Assembly (NCBI GenBank): GCA_028285205.1
Contig: JANQQA010000073.1
Location: 1-55,318, forward strand
Length of the DNA: 55,318 nt
DNA from: Bythopirellula sp.
Lineage (GTDB): Bacteria > Planctomycetota > Planctomycetia > Pirellulales > Lacipirellulaceae
Direction: 5' to 3'
Made by a program: the position numbers and the translations under genes. A model generated the notes under the pieces. It was not told where the DNA came from and searched no databases. It worked only from the letters and a program-made list of their open reading frames with translations. The first letter of the stretch is position 1. Every line of letters starts with the position of its first letter. Of the stretch, positions 34,695 through 43,036 are shown in pieces.

Positions 34695-35030
34695 AGCAGT
34701 TCGTCGAAGGTCTTCGAAGTCATCGATCGATTGAGGTCACTAAAGAAGATCAACCAACGCGCGCTAGATGTAGTGGTCGCGCTCAACCGATCGCGGCCGA
34801 CGGTCAACAACGAAAAGAGTATTTTTCTGTCAATTCCACTTGACGAAAAGTCGAAATAATTGGTTCAATGCGCGCAGTGACGGCTCTTAGTCGTTAGTCG
34901 TAGGCCGCGTGAGCGGCGCCGACGACCTACCACTAACGACTAACAGCTTTGGTTCTTCTCTTTGTTTCTTACGCCCGAGAGAAGAGCCGGAACGGATTCA
35001 GGGCGTCATTACCACAGGAGTTTCAAGGTT
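34695..35030. other. Intergenic region with a near-perfect inverted repeat
   Basis: This 336-bp stretch contains the palindrome at 34887-34943 and, before the histone-like gene, an ACAGGAG ribosome binding site (about 35015-35020). No gene is supported. Confidence 0.4.
34887..34943. repeat. Palindromic intergenic element (TTAGTCGTTAGT type)
   Basis: TTAGTCGTTAGTCGTAGG (34887-34904) is inverted as CCTACCACTAACGACTAA (34926-34943), 17 of 18 positions paired, enclosing a second stem GCCGC-GTGA-GCGGC (34904-34917). It resembles the GTTAGT/CTAGTCAC dispersed repeats of planctomycetes. It lies between the inositol synthase and the histone-like gene. Confidence 0.65.
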
Positions 35031-35294
35031 ATGGCAACGAAGAAAAAGGCCACCAAGAAGAAGGCCGCTAAGAAGTCGACCAAGAAGAAGGCAACTAAGA
35101 AGAAAGCTGCAAAGAAGTCGACCAAGAAGAAGGCTGCGAAGAAGTCGACCAAGAAGAAGGCCACGAAGAAGAAGGCTAAGAAGTCGACTAAGAAGAAGGC
35201 CACCAAGAAGAAGGCCGCTAAGAAGTCGACCAAGAAGAAGGCCGCTACCAAGAAGACCGCAAAGCGAAAGACCGCCAAGCGCAAGAAGAAGTAG
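35031..35294 (+). CDS. Histone H1-like lysine/alanine-repeat DNA-binding protein
   Basis: This 87-residue protein starts at ATG 35031 with AGGAG about 11 nt upstream. It is almost only Lys, Ala and Thr with few Ser, built from imperfect repeats of KKATKKKAAKKST, and ends in an Arg/Lys-rich tail (AKRKTAKRKKK). Such composition is that of the C-terminal domain of eukaryotic histone H1 and of bacterial H1-like or AlgP-like proteins, which bind DNA through charge and help compact the nucleoid. The codons repeat as AAG AAG GCC, so the DNA itself is a repeat and its length may vary between strains. A strong terminator follows. It is probably highly expressed. Confidence 0.88.
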   Translation: MATKKKATKKKAAKKSTKKKATKKKAAKKSTKKKAAKKSTKKKATKKKAKKSTKKKATKKKAAKKSTKKKAATKKTAKRKTAKRKKK

Positions 35295-35324
35295 CGTCGG
35301 CCAAAAATCGTCGAAGATTCCACG

Positions 35325-35360
35325 AGCCGTCCACGCTAGAATAGCGTGGTCGGCTTTTTT
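35325..35360 (+). terminator. Intrinsic terminator after the histone-like gene
   Basis: AGCCGTCCACGCTA (35325-35338) pairs with TAGCGTGGTCGGCT (35342-35355) around a GAA loop with one mismatch, followed by a T-run to 35360. It stands 30 nt after the stop of the histone-like gene. Confidence 0.92.
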
Positions 35361-35503
35361 GATGGGTTGATAATGTGTTAGACGTTCGCGTTGACCCATT
35401 TACCTAGAACTGCTAGCCTAACTCGCTATTAGAAAACAACTTAACACGAATACGTTACCGGTCTGCCCTGGCGAGTAGACCAAATGACTGGAAGTCGAAA
35501 CAC

Positions 35504-36784
35504 TTGGCCAAGAAAAAAGCGACTCAGAAGCCCAAAGACAACTCAAACTTGACCGTGGCCGGATTCGATCAGCTCGGACTTTCCGAGGTGATGATGAAGG
35601 CGCTGGCGAAGGCCTCCTACCATGAGCCCTCGCCGGTGCAGGCGGGCATCATTCCCCGCGCGCTGGAAGGTGGCGACCTGCTCGGTCAGGCGCGTACCGG
35701 CACAGGCAAGACTGCCGCGTTCGCGATCCCGATTCTGGAGCGGTTGTCGCTGGTGCCGCGCAGCCCGCAGCCCAACGCGATTGTATTGGTCCCGACGCGC
35801 GAACTTGCGGTGCAAGTGCGTGATGAGATCATCAAACTGGCGCATGGTCGCAAGACGCGTTGCGTAGCGGTCTATGGCGGTAAGCCGATTCGCTCGCAAA
35901 TCACGCAGTTGGGCAAGGGCGCCGAGATTGTTGTCGGTACGCCCGGGCGCGTGCTCGATCACCTTGCGCGGGGAACGCTCAAGCTTGAGAGCTTGCAGTG
36001 TGTCGTGCTGGACGAAGCCGATCGCATGCTCGACATCGGCTTTCGGCCGGACATCGAGAAAATCCTCCGGCGTTGCCCGAAAAAGCGCCAAACGTTGTTG
36101 CTCAGCGCGACCGTCGACAAGGGCGTCGAACGCTTATCGAAGCGTTACATGATCGAGCCCGAGGTGATGGACTTCTCACCCAAGACCAAAGCCGCCGACA
36201 CGATCGAGCAGCACTATTTTACGGTCGAGGAAGATCGAAAATTTGATCTGCTGCTGCGTTTGCTAGACCGCGAACAGCCGGAGCAGGCGATTGTTTTCTG
36301 CCGTACCAAACGCGGCACTGATCGCGTGGAACGCAAGCTGTCCAAAAAAGTGGACGCGGTGAGTTGCATTCACGGCGATATGCAGCAGCGCGTACGCGAT
36401 CGGGTGATGCGTTCCTTCCGCGACGGCAAGGTGCGGATCCTGGTCGCGACCGATGTGGTCGGACGGGGGATCGACGTCAGCAATATTTCGCACATCATCA
36501 ATTACGATCTGCCGCAGTCGTCCGACGACTACGTGCATCGCGTGGGGCGCACCGGGCGCATGGGGCGCGAGGGGGTCGCGTTTTCGTTCGTCACGCCCGA
36601 GCAAGGTAACGAATTGACGCGGATCGAAATGCTGATCAACTCGTTGCTCAAGCGGGATGAAATCGAAGGATTTCAAACGGTTGCGGAAGCCGCACCACCG
36701 CAAGAGGCGGTAGCGGAACCTGCCAAACCGAAACCGACACCGCCGGGGCAGCGCCCACGCAAACGGCATCGCCGCGGGCTCTAG
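35504..36784 (+). CDS. DEAD-box ATP-dependent RNA helicase (RhlE-like)
   Basis: This 426-residue protein starts at a TTG at 35504 with GGAAG about 9 nt upstream; the N-terminus is short and Lys-rich. All DEAD-box motifs are present: FDQLGL and the Q-motif region (SPVQAGIIP, about 43-51), motif I ARTGTGKT (about 62-69), Ia PTRELAVQV, Ib TPGRVLDHL, motif II DEAD (VVLDEADRML), motif III SAT, IV IVFCRTKRGTDRV, V ATDVVGRGIDVSN and VI HRVGRTGRMGREG. The C-terminal tail is proline/arginine-rich and basic (ending KRHRRGL), as in RhlE/cold-shock helicases. It unwinds short RNA duplexes in ribosome assembly or mRNA decay. It ends 4 nt into the convergent binding-protein gene. Confidence 0.95.
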   Translation: MAKKKATQKPKDNSNLTVAGFDQLGLSEVMMKALAKASYHEPSPVQAGIIPRALEGGDLLGQARTGTGKTAAFAIPILERLSLVPRSPQPNAIVLVPTRELAVQVRDEIIKLAHGRKTRCVAVYGGKPIRSQITQLGKGAEIVVGTPGRVLDHLARGTLKLESLQCVVLDEADRMLDIGFRPDIEKILRRCPKKRQTLLLSATVDKGVERLSKRYMIEPEVMDFSPKTKAADTIEQHYFTVEEDRKFDLLLRLLDREQPEQAIVFCRTKRGTDRVERKLSKKVDAVSCIHGDMQQRVRDRVMRSFRDGKVRILVATDVVGRGIDVSNISHIINYDLPQSSDDYVHRVGRTGRMGREGVAFSFVTPEQGNELTRIEMLINSLLKRDEIEGFQTVAEAAPPQEAVAEPAKPKPTPPGQRPRKRHRRGL

Positions 36785-37848
36785 TTAGCGGTCGCGAACT
36801 CCTGCCGCAAGAACGCTGCTGCTGTGTTCCAAAGCTGGGCAGCAGCATCGAAATCGACTTCCATCGCGCGAATCGTCTGCGGCGACTCGACACGGTCGGA
36901 ACCTTTGACCGCCGGGTTCAACGGAATCTGCGCGCTCGGCCCGTCGGCCAGCATGCGTTCCACTTGCGGCGATAGGAGAAACTCAACGAGCTGTCGCGCC
37001 GGTTGAGGATTGGGTGAACCTTCGATCAAGGCCAATGTGTTGGGAATGAACAGGGTGCCGAGCCCATCGGGCTGCTGATCGGGATAGACGATCTTCACCG
37101 GCAAGCCTTTGTCGATTTCGATGATGGCATCGTCGGTGTCGGTCAGGCCGAATGCCAATTCCCCGCGCGCGACGGCCAAAGCCACTTGTTTGTTGCCTGC
37201 CATGACCCGGGCGTTGGCCTTCAGCTTGCGAAAGAACGCCTGTGCCTCCGCTTCTCCCCAAGCGACAAACAGACATGCGGCATGGCTGGCAGTCGTGCCG
37301 GCCAGCGGTTTGGCGAAGCCCACTCTGTCCTGCCACAGCGGATCGGCAAGATCGAAGATCGACCGCGGCTCCTCGTCTTCTGGGACCAACTCGGTGTTGA
37401 CGATCAGCACCCGTGCCCGCGCCGCAAACCCATGCCAGGTGCGTCGCTTCGATCGGAACTGTTCGGGATACACTTCGGCTGCCGCCGAGTCATAGCTCGC
37501 CAACAGCTTGGCCTGATCGAGGCGCAGCGTGTTGACGATTTCGTTGTTCCAGAACAAATCGCACCGTGGCCGATCTCGCTCCGCCAATAGCGCTTGAGTC
37601 AGACCGACGGTCTTGGTCGATTCGGTGTCGAACTTGGCCAACACTTCGATCCCTGTCTGCCGGGTGAATTCCTCAAACACCGGTTCAGAGAACTCTTGAT
37701 CCAGTGCGGTGTAAACGACCACGCTCTCTTCGCCGGACGTGAGGATTGGCAGAAAGATCACGACTCCGATGGCTAATCCCAGAGGAATCCCATAGAGAAG
37801 GAGCGCGAGAAAGCTCGAATTCCTGAAGGGGACGTGCGAACGACTCAT
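36781..37848 (-). CDS. Extracellular solute-binding protein (iron/FutA-like family 1), membrane-anchored
   Basis: This 355-residue protein has GAGGAA before its ATG. An N-terminal hydrophobic segment (about 12-37) lacks a clear cleavage site, so it may remain anchored. The mature part matches family 1 binding proteins for ferric iron: VVVYTALDQEFSEPVFEEF (about 44-62), CDLFWNNEIVNTLRL, WHGFAARARVLIVNT (about 139-153), ITDTDDAI-like LTDTDDAIIEI (about 237-247), LFIPNTLALIEGSP, and an alpha-helical C-terminus. Proteins of this kind pass a metal or small anion to an ABC permease. No permease or ATPase gene is adjacent; the 3' end overlaps the helicase gene convergently. Confidence 0.88.
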   Translation of the reverse strand: MSRSHVPFRNSSFLALLLYGIPLGLAIGVVIFLPILTSGEESVVVYTALDQEFSEPVFEEFTRQTGIEVLAKFDTESTKTVGLTQALLAERDRPRCDLFWNNEIVNTLRLDQAKLLASYDSAAAEVYPEQFRSKRRTWHGFAARARVLIVNTELVPEDEEPRSIFDLADPLWQDRVGFAKPLAGTTASHAACLFVAWGEAEAQAFFRKLKANARVMAGNKQVALAVARGELAFGLTDTDDAIIEIDKGLPVKIVYPDQQPDGLGTLFIPNTLALIEGSPNPQPARQLVEFLLSPQVERMLADGPSAQIPLNPAVKGSDRVESPQTIRAMEVDFDAAAQLWNTAAAFLRQEFATAN

Positions 37849-38029
37849 TGGTATTCCTCTAAACTGACCTCAGATGCCCCAGCCACCCTCAGTTTGCCGC
37901 CTTCAATGCGATGGATTCAAATCCAACCGGTTAGTACAATAGTGAATCGTACTACTCCGCTGGATCAAGGGCCACCAGGGCACACACTCCCTTGCCGACA
38001 TGAACAGCCGTTGAAGAGCTAAGGGCATT

Positions 38030-38770
38030 ATGAAATTGTTGCTGCTGGGTACGACCGGCTACCATCCCAACGACCGTCGGCAGACGGCGTGCTTGATGCT
38101 GCCTGAATTGGGTGTCGTGCTCGATGCGGGGTCGGCCATGTATCGTGTGCGCGAACATCTGGCGACCGAGACGCTTGACATCTTTTTGACGCACGCCCAT
38201 CTGGATCACGTCTTTGGCCTCACCTTCATGTTCGACGTGCTGCACGAGCGCGAGATGCAGCGTGTCACGGTACACGGCGAACCGGAAAAGCTGGATGCCA
38301 TCAAGAGACATTTATTTTCCGAGTTGTTGTTCCCCGTCGAGCCGCCGTTTGACATGGCGCCGATTCAACCTCAGTCGAAGCTTGCCGCCGGAGGAGTGCT
38401 AACGCATTTTCCGCTTAAGCACCCGGGCGGCTCGATCGGTTTTCGGCTCGATTGGGACGATCGTTCCATGGCGTATGTCACCGATACGGTTGCCTCGAAG
38501 GACGCGGACTACGTCGAGAAGATTCGCGGCGTCGATCTACTCGTTCACGAGTGTTACTTCGGCGACGACATGCCCGACCAGGCGGAACTGACGGGGCACA
38601 GCTGTCTCACTCCAGTGGCCGAGGTGGCGGCGGCAGCGGATGTTGGCCGATTGGTGCTGGTGCACATCAACCCGATGATGGAAAGCGATGATGAACTCGA
38701 CTTGGCCGGGGCACGCAAGATCTTTCCCAAACTCGAAGTCGGCGTCGATCGTATGGAATTAGAGTTCTAG
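38030..38770 (+). CDS. MBL-fold metallo-hydrolase (RNase Z-like)
   Basis: This 246-residue protein has the metallo-beta-lactamase zinc motif HAHLDH (His55, His57, Asp59, His60) and the N-terminal LLLGTTGYHPNDRRQTACL and VVLDAGSA strands typical of the RNase Z/arylsulfatase-like branch. Further ligands are in YVTDTVAS (about 144-151), LLVHECYFGDD (about 165-175), the HSCLTPVAEVAAAADVGRLVL segment and VHINP (about 214-218). It likely hydrolyses a phosphodiester or ester; the substrate is unknown. The ATG at 38030 has TAAGGGC upstream. It converges on the following membrane gene. Confidence 0.9.
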   Translation: MKLLLLGTTGYHPNDRRQTACLMLPELGVVLDAGSAMYRVREHLATETLDIFLTHAHLDHVFGLTFMFDVLHEREMQRVTVHGEPEKLDAIKRHLFSELLFPVEPPFDMAPIQPQSKLAAGGVLTHFPLKHPGGSIGFRLDWDDRSMAYVTDTVASKDADYVEKIRGVDLLVHECYFGDDMPDQAELTGHSCLTPVAEVAAAADVGRLVLVHINPMMESDDELDLAGARKIFPKLEVGVDRMELEF

Positions 38771-38785
38771 CTTCGACGATTGCCA

Positions 38786-39535
38786 TCACGAGATTGGCAA
38801 CGTCATGAACCATTCCACGAAGCTTCTCCAAATCGCCGTGTCGTAGATGTTGTTCACCAGCAATCGCGTCGTGATACTCGCGCCGAGCATCAGCGGGAAC
38901 ACAAAGTACTGTCGATGCACTTTCCAATCCCAGTACGCGAGGCACGCCAGCATTGCCCACAAGAATGGGTCAATCACATCCATTGGCATCGGCAAGCCAT
39001 CAAACCACGGCAGCATTTCGGTGTGCGGGTAGATAAAGAACCGAAAGATGCGGGTCATGATGGGCCCAATGATTGCCGGAAACACCGTGCAAAACATGAA
39101 CCTCGCATGCACAGCCACGTTGCGGCGGTAGTACATCGCGAGCCCATAGGCCAGCGCGAATAGGGGCGCGTTGCTCAACAAGTTTAGCGCGATGAAGAAT
39201 AGCTGAAAATCACTGAAATCAGGCGTGTTTTTCGTAGCCTGATAATGCCGCATCACGACGATCGAAACCACCACAGCAGGGGCGAGCAGATAGGAAAGCC
39301 GTCCGATTCGCTTGTGTAGGATCCGATAGTTGAAACGAATTAGCGAAGCCTCGGCTACCAGCAGCACGACCCAGAGCGTCATGACCGCCGTATGCACGTG
39401 ATGATGCATGTCGACGGCGAAGATTTTGGAGTAGTAGAACCTCCAGAAGGCCACGAATGAAGTGAGCAGTATAGCAGCGAAGAAATATACGCTGTAGCGA
39501 TAGAGAGCAGTTGTTAAAGATAGGTGTTTGGACAT
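38786..39535 (-). CDS. Multi-pass membrane protein, possible DUF2306-like
   Basis: The start at ATG 39535 (MSKHLSLTTALYRYSV..., 249 residues) is preferred; a longer frame upstream has no hydrophobic or conserved features. Six or seven hydrophobic segments are visible. The His-rich motif DMHHHVHTAVMTLWVVLLV (about 42-60) followed by EASLIRFNYRILHKRIGRLSYL (about 62-83) recalls DUF2306-type membrane proteins, where such histidines may bind haem or metal. I cannot assign a function. The neighbouring minus-strand gene upstream is a flavin monooxygenase, 201 bp away. Confidence 0.7.
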   Translation of the reverse strand: MSKHLSLTTALYRYSVYFFAAILLTSFVAFWRFYYSKIFAVDMHHHVHTAVMTLWVVLLVAEASLIRFNYRILHKRIGRLSYLLAPAVVVSIVVMRHYQATKNTPDFSDFQLFFIALNLLSNAPLFALAYGLAMYYRRNVAVHARFMFCTVFPAIIGPIMTRIFRFFIYPHTEMLPWFDGLPMPMDVIDPFLWAMLACLAYWDWKVHRQYFVFPLMLGASITTRLLVNNIYDTAIWRSFVEWFMTLPIS

Positions 39536-39736
39536 CAATCTCAACGACTCTCCAGAATCTCTCTCCACGCCAGGATCGGCTAAAGTGGGACCTCCGTCGC
39601 CGTATTCCACCCCACCGACTGATAGGCGAATCCATCTCCACATAATGAATATCGCTTCTCGTCAGCCGCCAGCAGTGAGGTGCGCTCCTATTAAGTCAGA
39701 GTAATTCGTACACACTATCGGAACAACCCGTACCGA

Positions 39737-41032
39737 CTACGCGAACTTTGTCAGAAGGTTCTGAATTTGTCGTTTATAAGTGTAATGCTCAACTTCCAGG
39801 CGATGGCGCGGCGAATCGAGGTAGGTGATCGCGGCTGGCTGTCGCGTGGCCGACTGTTTCAGTCGGGCGAAGCGACGAGCTGCCCGAGGGTTTTGCTCCA
39901 GAGCATGCAGGTATCGGGCGATTAGTTGGGCTTGATAATCGACCAACCCCCATTGGCCGCTGTCGGGTTGGATCAATCCCGCGCAGAAGAGATCGTCTCG
40001 CTCGGGATGAAATACGTTCAGAAACAGGTTTGGCCGCTGATCGTGCCAATTCAGATACTGCTGGTCGATAAACGGGAAGCTGATATGAAAACCCGTGGCG
40101 TAGAGGATCAGGTCGATCTCCTCCTCGCTGCCATCGACAAACCGGATGCGATTGCCGTCCAGCCGAGCGATGTCGGGTTTCATGCTCAAGTCACCATGGG
40201 CAACCTGGCTGTGCAAACGCGAGTTGATGATCGGGTGACTCTCGAACAGCCGATGATCGGGCTTTGGCAATCCTGCGAGCTCCGAGGGGCCCAAAACCCA
40301 GCGAATGATCATTTTCGCGCCGAGCCTGCGCGCCCACAACGGCAGCCGCAGTCGCAACAGAGTTTCTCCGCACTGATCGATCGGCTTGCCTTTGAAGAAC
40401 TTCGGCAGGAGATGATAGCCGCGTCGCCAACTTTGCAGCGCACGCCTAGCGTGCAGCGACGCCTCGACTGCTAAATCACATCCGGAGTTGCCTCCGCCGA
40501 CGACCAACACACGCTTGTCACGTAGCACGTCGGGTGTCTTGTACTCGCTCGAATGTAGGACCTCTCCAGAAAACTCACCGGGGAAGTCAGGAAAACGTGG
40601 ATCCCAATTATGCCCATTGGCAATCACAATTCCCCGATACAACCTCTGCTCGCCGCCAGCCAAGCTGACACGCCAACCGCGCTCCGCAGGTTCAACGCGC
40701 TCGACCTCCGTGTTGAATTGAATATGGTCGGTGAGCCCAAACTTCTCGGCGTAGCCGCGTAAGTACCCGAGCACAAGGCGATGGTTGGGAAACTCGGGAT
40801 AGTCCTCCGGCATCGGGTAGTCGGTGTATTCAGTCAGCGCCTTGGAAGAAATCAGGTGTGTCGATGCGTACACGCTGCTGTTGGGCTTGCCATAGTTCCA
40901 ATTGCCGCCCAGATCGTCTTCGCGCTCCAGGCAGTCAAACGGGATGTTCGCCTGCAAAAAGTTTTTCGCTACGGTCAGCCCGGAGGTGCCGGCGCCGAGA
41001 ATGCAGAAGCGATCGGAAGTCGATAAGTCCAT
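39737..41032 (-). CDS. Flavin-containing monooxygenase (FMO-like NAD(P)-binding protein)
   Basis: This 431-residue protein has an N-terminal FAD Rossmann motif (FCILGAGTSGLTVAKN, about 9-24) followed by ERE at the ribose-binding position, an NADPH Rossmann motif (RVLVVGGGNSGCDLAVE, about 173-189), and the FMO fingerprint FSGEVLHSSEY (F-x-G-x-x-x-H-x-x-x-Y, about 153-163). The ATG end-motif DLILYATGF occurs near 310-318. It should use NADPH and O2 to oxygenate N-, S- or carbonyl groups; the substrate is unknown. The family also contains Baeyer-Villiger enzymes. The divergent neighbour is the XRE regulator. Confidence 0.92.
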   Translation of the reverse strand: MDLSTSDRFCILGAGTSGLTVAKNFLQANIPFDCLEREDDLGGNWNYGKPNSSVYASTHLISSKALTEYTDYPMPEDYPEFPNHRLVLGYLRGYAEKFGLTDHIQFNTEVERVEPAERGWRVSLAGGEQRLYRGIVIANGHNWDPRFPDFPGEFSGEVLHSSEYKTPDVLRDKRVLVVGGGNSGCDLAVEASLHARRALQSWRRGYHLLPKFFKGKPIDQCGETLLRLRLPLWARRLGAKMIIRWVLGPSELAGLPKPDHRLFESHPIINSRLHSQVAHGDLSMKPDIARLDGNRIRFVDGSEEEIDLILYATGFHISFPFIDQQYLNWHDQRPNLFLNVFHPERDDLFCAGLIQPDSGQWGLVDYQAQLIARYLHALEQNPRAARRFARLKQSATRQPAAITYLDSPRHRLEVEHYTYKRQIQNLLTKFA

Positions 41033-41126
41033 GCTGCGTTGTGACTTACAGGGGAAGCTACGAGCGGGTCAGATTCTTCATTATGCCAGATCCCCTAACG
41101 CTCGACAGGCACTGGCCACGTGTGAC

Positions 41127-41187
41127 TTGACAACGGACGGCGATATATGTACACGTGTATATGTACTGTCAAGGGGCGCGCCGCCCC
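41127..41187 (+). promoter_or_regulatory. Candidate operator/promoter of the XRE gene
   Basis: ATATGTAC occurs twice in direct orientation at 41145-41152 and 41159-41166 (14-bp spacing), flanking a TACACGTGTA palindrome (41150-41159). A TTGACA hexamer lies at 41127-41132, although no ideally spaced -10 was found. A GGGGCG-CGC-CGCCCC hairpin (41173-41187) follows. The repeats lie 48-69 bp upstream of the regulator start and could be its own operator. Confidence 0.45.
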
Positions 41188-41213
41188 AATTCCTGGTGCC
41201 CGCAGCGTCCATC

Positions 41214-41753
41214 ATGGCACAACCTTCCACTATCCACCCCAACGTGCGGATGCTCCCCGCGGCGAATGTGCGCCGGCTGATGGCCAGCATGGACATGACG
41301 CAGAGCCAAGTGGCTGAGGCGACAGGCCTGGACGGGCGCACGCTGCGGAGTATCTTGCAAGGCGATTCGCAGCCGCACGCTCGAACGCTGCACAAACTGG
41401 CGGAAGGTCTTGGCGTCTCGGTGGATGAACTTTTTCAGGAGCCGGGCTTGCTCGGTAATTGCGCGCTGACTGCATCGTCGTTCGATCGCGCTACAAATCC
41501 GATCGCCGTGGACGCGGTCGAAGCACATCCCGAGTTGTTCCGAGATTGGACGGTTGCCGAGTTCAATGAGCTATTCAGTCGCATGGCGGTGGGCGGAGAA
41601 CTCACCGAGGCAGGCACACTCGCTGCCGCGCGCAAAATGAACGAGCGTCGCGAACTCATGCGTCAAGTCGCCGTGATCTTGGAATCAACTGAGGGCGATG
41701 TGTTGCGTGACTTCATCCAGCTGATGTATCGCCGTGCGACTTCCATATCGTAA
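41214..41753 (+). CDS. XRE-family helix-turn-helix regulator
   Basis: This 179-residue protein is best started at the ATG at 41214. The N-terminal third is a classical XRE DNA-binding domain: NVRRLMASMDMTQSQVAEATGL, DGRTLRSILQGDSQPHARTLHKLAEGLGVSVDELF (residues about 18-76). The rest (about 95-179) is helical, with a Leu/Glu/Arg-rich region (GTLAAARKMNERRELMRQVAVIL) that may serve dimerisation; no peptidase or nuclease domain is seen. It sits between the flavin monooxygenase and the left end of the phage-like gene cluster and converges on the latter's last gene with 8 bp between. It could control the host gene, itself, or the element. Confidence 0.85.
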   Translation: MAQPSTIHPNVRMLPAANVRRLMASMDMTQSQVAEATGLDGRTLRSILQGDSQPHARTLHKLAEGLGVSVDELFQEPGLLGNCALTASSFDRATNPIAVDAVEAHPELFRDWTVAEFNELFSRMAVGGELTEAGTLAAARKMNERRELMRQVAVILESTEGDVLRDFIQLMYRRATSIS

Positions 41754-41761
41754 CGGCCGTT

Positions 41762-42409
41762 TCACGGGGCTTCCTCCCGGATCGCCTCCGCAATCGGTAG
41801 TCGATCGATTCTTGCAGCCTGCGTTAGCGATTGCAAGCGGTAGCTGTTGCCGTGCTCATCGATCAAACGATCATCGGGCTCAAGTGGGACCATCTCGCTA
41901 AGCACAAACTCGTAAATCAGTTGCTTGGTGGGCGGGGTGGTCGACCAGTCGGCGATCATCTCATCGAGACGAATGCTCACTGGCAGCGCGTCGCAAACGG
42001 CAGTCCATTCGACAACCTCCGGACCCGAACCCAGATCGTCCCACACCGGCCTGATCGCGTCGACCAGTTGATGACATCCATACGCGAGTCGCAACTCTCG
42101 CGTCGTGCACTTGCAACGACCGAGTGCAAATAGTGATTGCGATTGGAGAATCGTCCAGCGGTTCTTCTGCTGATCAAGTATCACGTCGCCGATCTGCGGC
42201 ACCTGTTCGTCGAGCGGCAGCTGCAAGTGCCAGACCGCGTCGGCTTGGATGGCGTGGCCCTCGCCTGAATTGGCTTGTTGGGTCGTCACTTGTTGCCGCT
42301 TGGCGATTTCCACGAACAACTCGTTGTTCGAATTTCGCCGGCACAGCGTGACCGCCTCCGTATCATCGTCTAGCAGCTGAAAGTCGTTGGTTAGATCTAA
42401 TTTGGTCAT
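41762..42409 (-). CDS. Hypothetical phage head-tail joining region protein
   Basis: This 215-residue protein is the last gene of the cluster, overlapping its neighbour by 4 nt (ATGA). The N-terminal half is a predicted beta-rich domain (VWHLQLPLDEQVPQIGDVILDQQKNRWTIL-like strands, residues about 60-90), the type seen in head-completion or stopper proteins; the C-terminal half is mixed (LVDAIRPVWDDLGSGPEVVEW, then SIRLDEMIADWS). I do not recognise a family with certainty. Its place after the capsid gene favours a connector or completion role. Confidence 0.6.
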   Translation of the reverse strand: MTKLDLTNDFQLLDDDTEAVTLCRRNSNNELFVEIAKRQQVTTQQANSGEGHAIQADAVWHLQLPLDEQVPQIGDVILDQQKNRWTILQSQSLFALGRCKCTTRELRLAYGCHQLVDAIRPVWDDLGSGPEVVEWTAVCDALPVSIRLDEMIADWSTTPPTKQLIYEFVLSEMVPLEPDDRLIDEHGNSYRLQSLTQAARIDRLPIAEAIREEAP

Positions 42410-42624
42410 GCAGTGGTCCCCTGCGAACGATATTCAAACGGCTGGTAGCCGGCCAGTTTCTGGTCGCACCAGTCGATAGTTTGTTGAAGTGACTCGACGT
42501 ATTGCTGCCACGAGACCTGCTGCCCATCCACCGTGTAGCTGGGCTTTGGCGATTCGCGTAATTGCTTCAGTTGAGTCAGTGATTGATCGCGAATCGCATG
42601 GATCTGTTCGATTTCTGTGGCCAT
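42406..42624 (-). CDS. Small helical phage protein
   Basis: The start at ATG 42624 gives 72 residues (MATEIEQIHAIRDQ...); a further 10 residues upstream are possible but less likely. It is two or three amphipathic helices: QIHAIRDQSLTQLKQLRES, then PSYTVDGQQVSWQQYVESLQQ and a WCDQKL segment. Proteins of this shape often lie next to capsid genes, but no function is known. The stop overlaps the start of the next gene by 4 nt, so translation is coupled. Confidence 0.6.
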   Translation of the reverse strand: MATEIEQIHAIRDQSLTQLKQLRESPKPSYTVDGQQVSWQQYVESLQQTIDWCDQKLAGYQPFEYRSQGTTA

Positions 42625-42637
42625 ATAATGTGAACTC

Positions 42638-43036
42638 CTAAATGCACCGCACACGGAAACGGAAGACGATCTTCTGGCCCGCGGTCGGAGTGACTTCGAA
42701 CCTTACTTGATAAACCTGTCCAACCTTCGTAAACGCCTCGTGTTGGCTCACGTCGAGTTCGTGGCGGAAGTTGTATCCGATCGCGTCGGCCGTCCAGGTC
42801 GAATCGGTCTGTAGCGTGTCGAAGACGACATCGGTCTTGCTGAGCGCTACGTTCTCGTGCCCGACGACCGTCGGCGGTTGATCGCCACATTCGTTGTCGA
42901 TCTCGCTCACCGTGTAGCGCACTGCGCTGACGTCCGCCTGCGTGAGTTGCGCCCCGGAACTGTCTTCCACCCGCGCTAAGAACGTGGCTGTCGCGTTTTG
43001 AAACACCGCCCCTTGAATGTCTTTTGCACTCGCCAT
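42638..43036 (-). CDS. Hypothetical phage structural protein
   Basis: The ATG at 43036 (MASAKDIQ..., 132 residues) has AGGTGG upstream. A longer frame runs to 43357 but would overlap the preceding small gene and a terminator hairpin, so it is rejected. The protein is beta-rich (FLARVEDSSGAQLTQADVSAV, then YNFRHELDV, QVYQVRFEVTP) and could be an Ig-like or decoration domain. It overlaps the preceding gene by 1 nt (TGATG). Confidence 0.6.
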   Translation of the reverse strand: MASAKDIQGAVFQNATATFLARVEDSSGAQLTQADVSAVRYTVSEIDNECGDQPPTVVGHENVALSKTDVVFDTLQTDSTWTADAIGYNFRHELDVSQHEAFTKVGQVYQVRFEVTPTAGQKIVFRFRVRCI

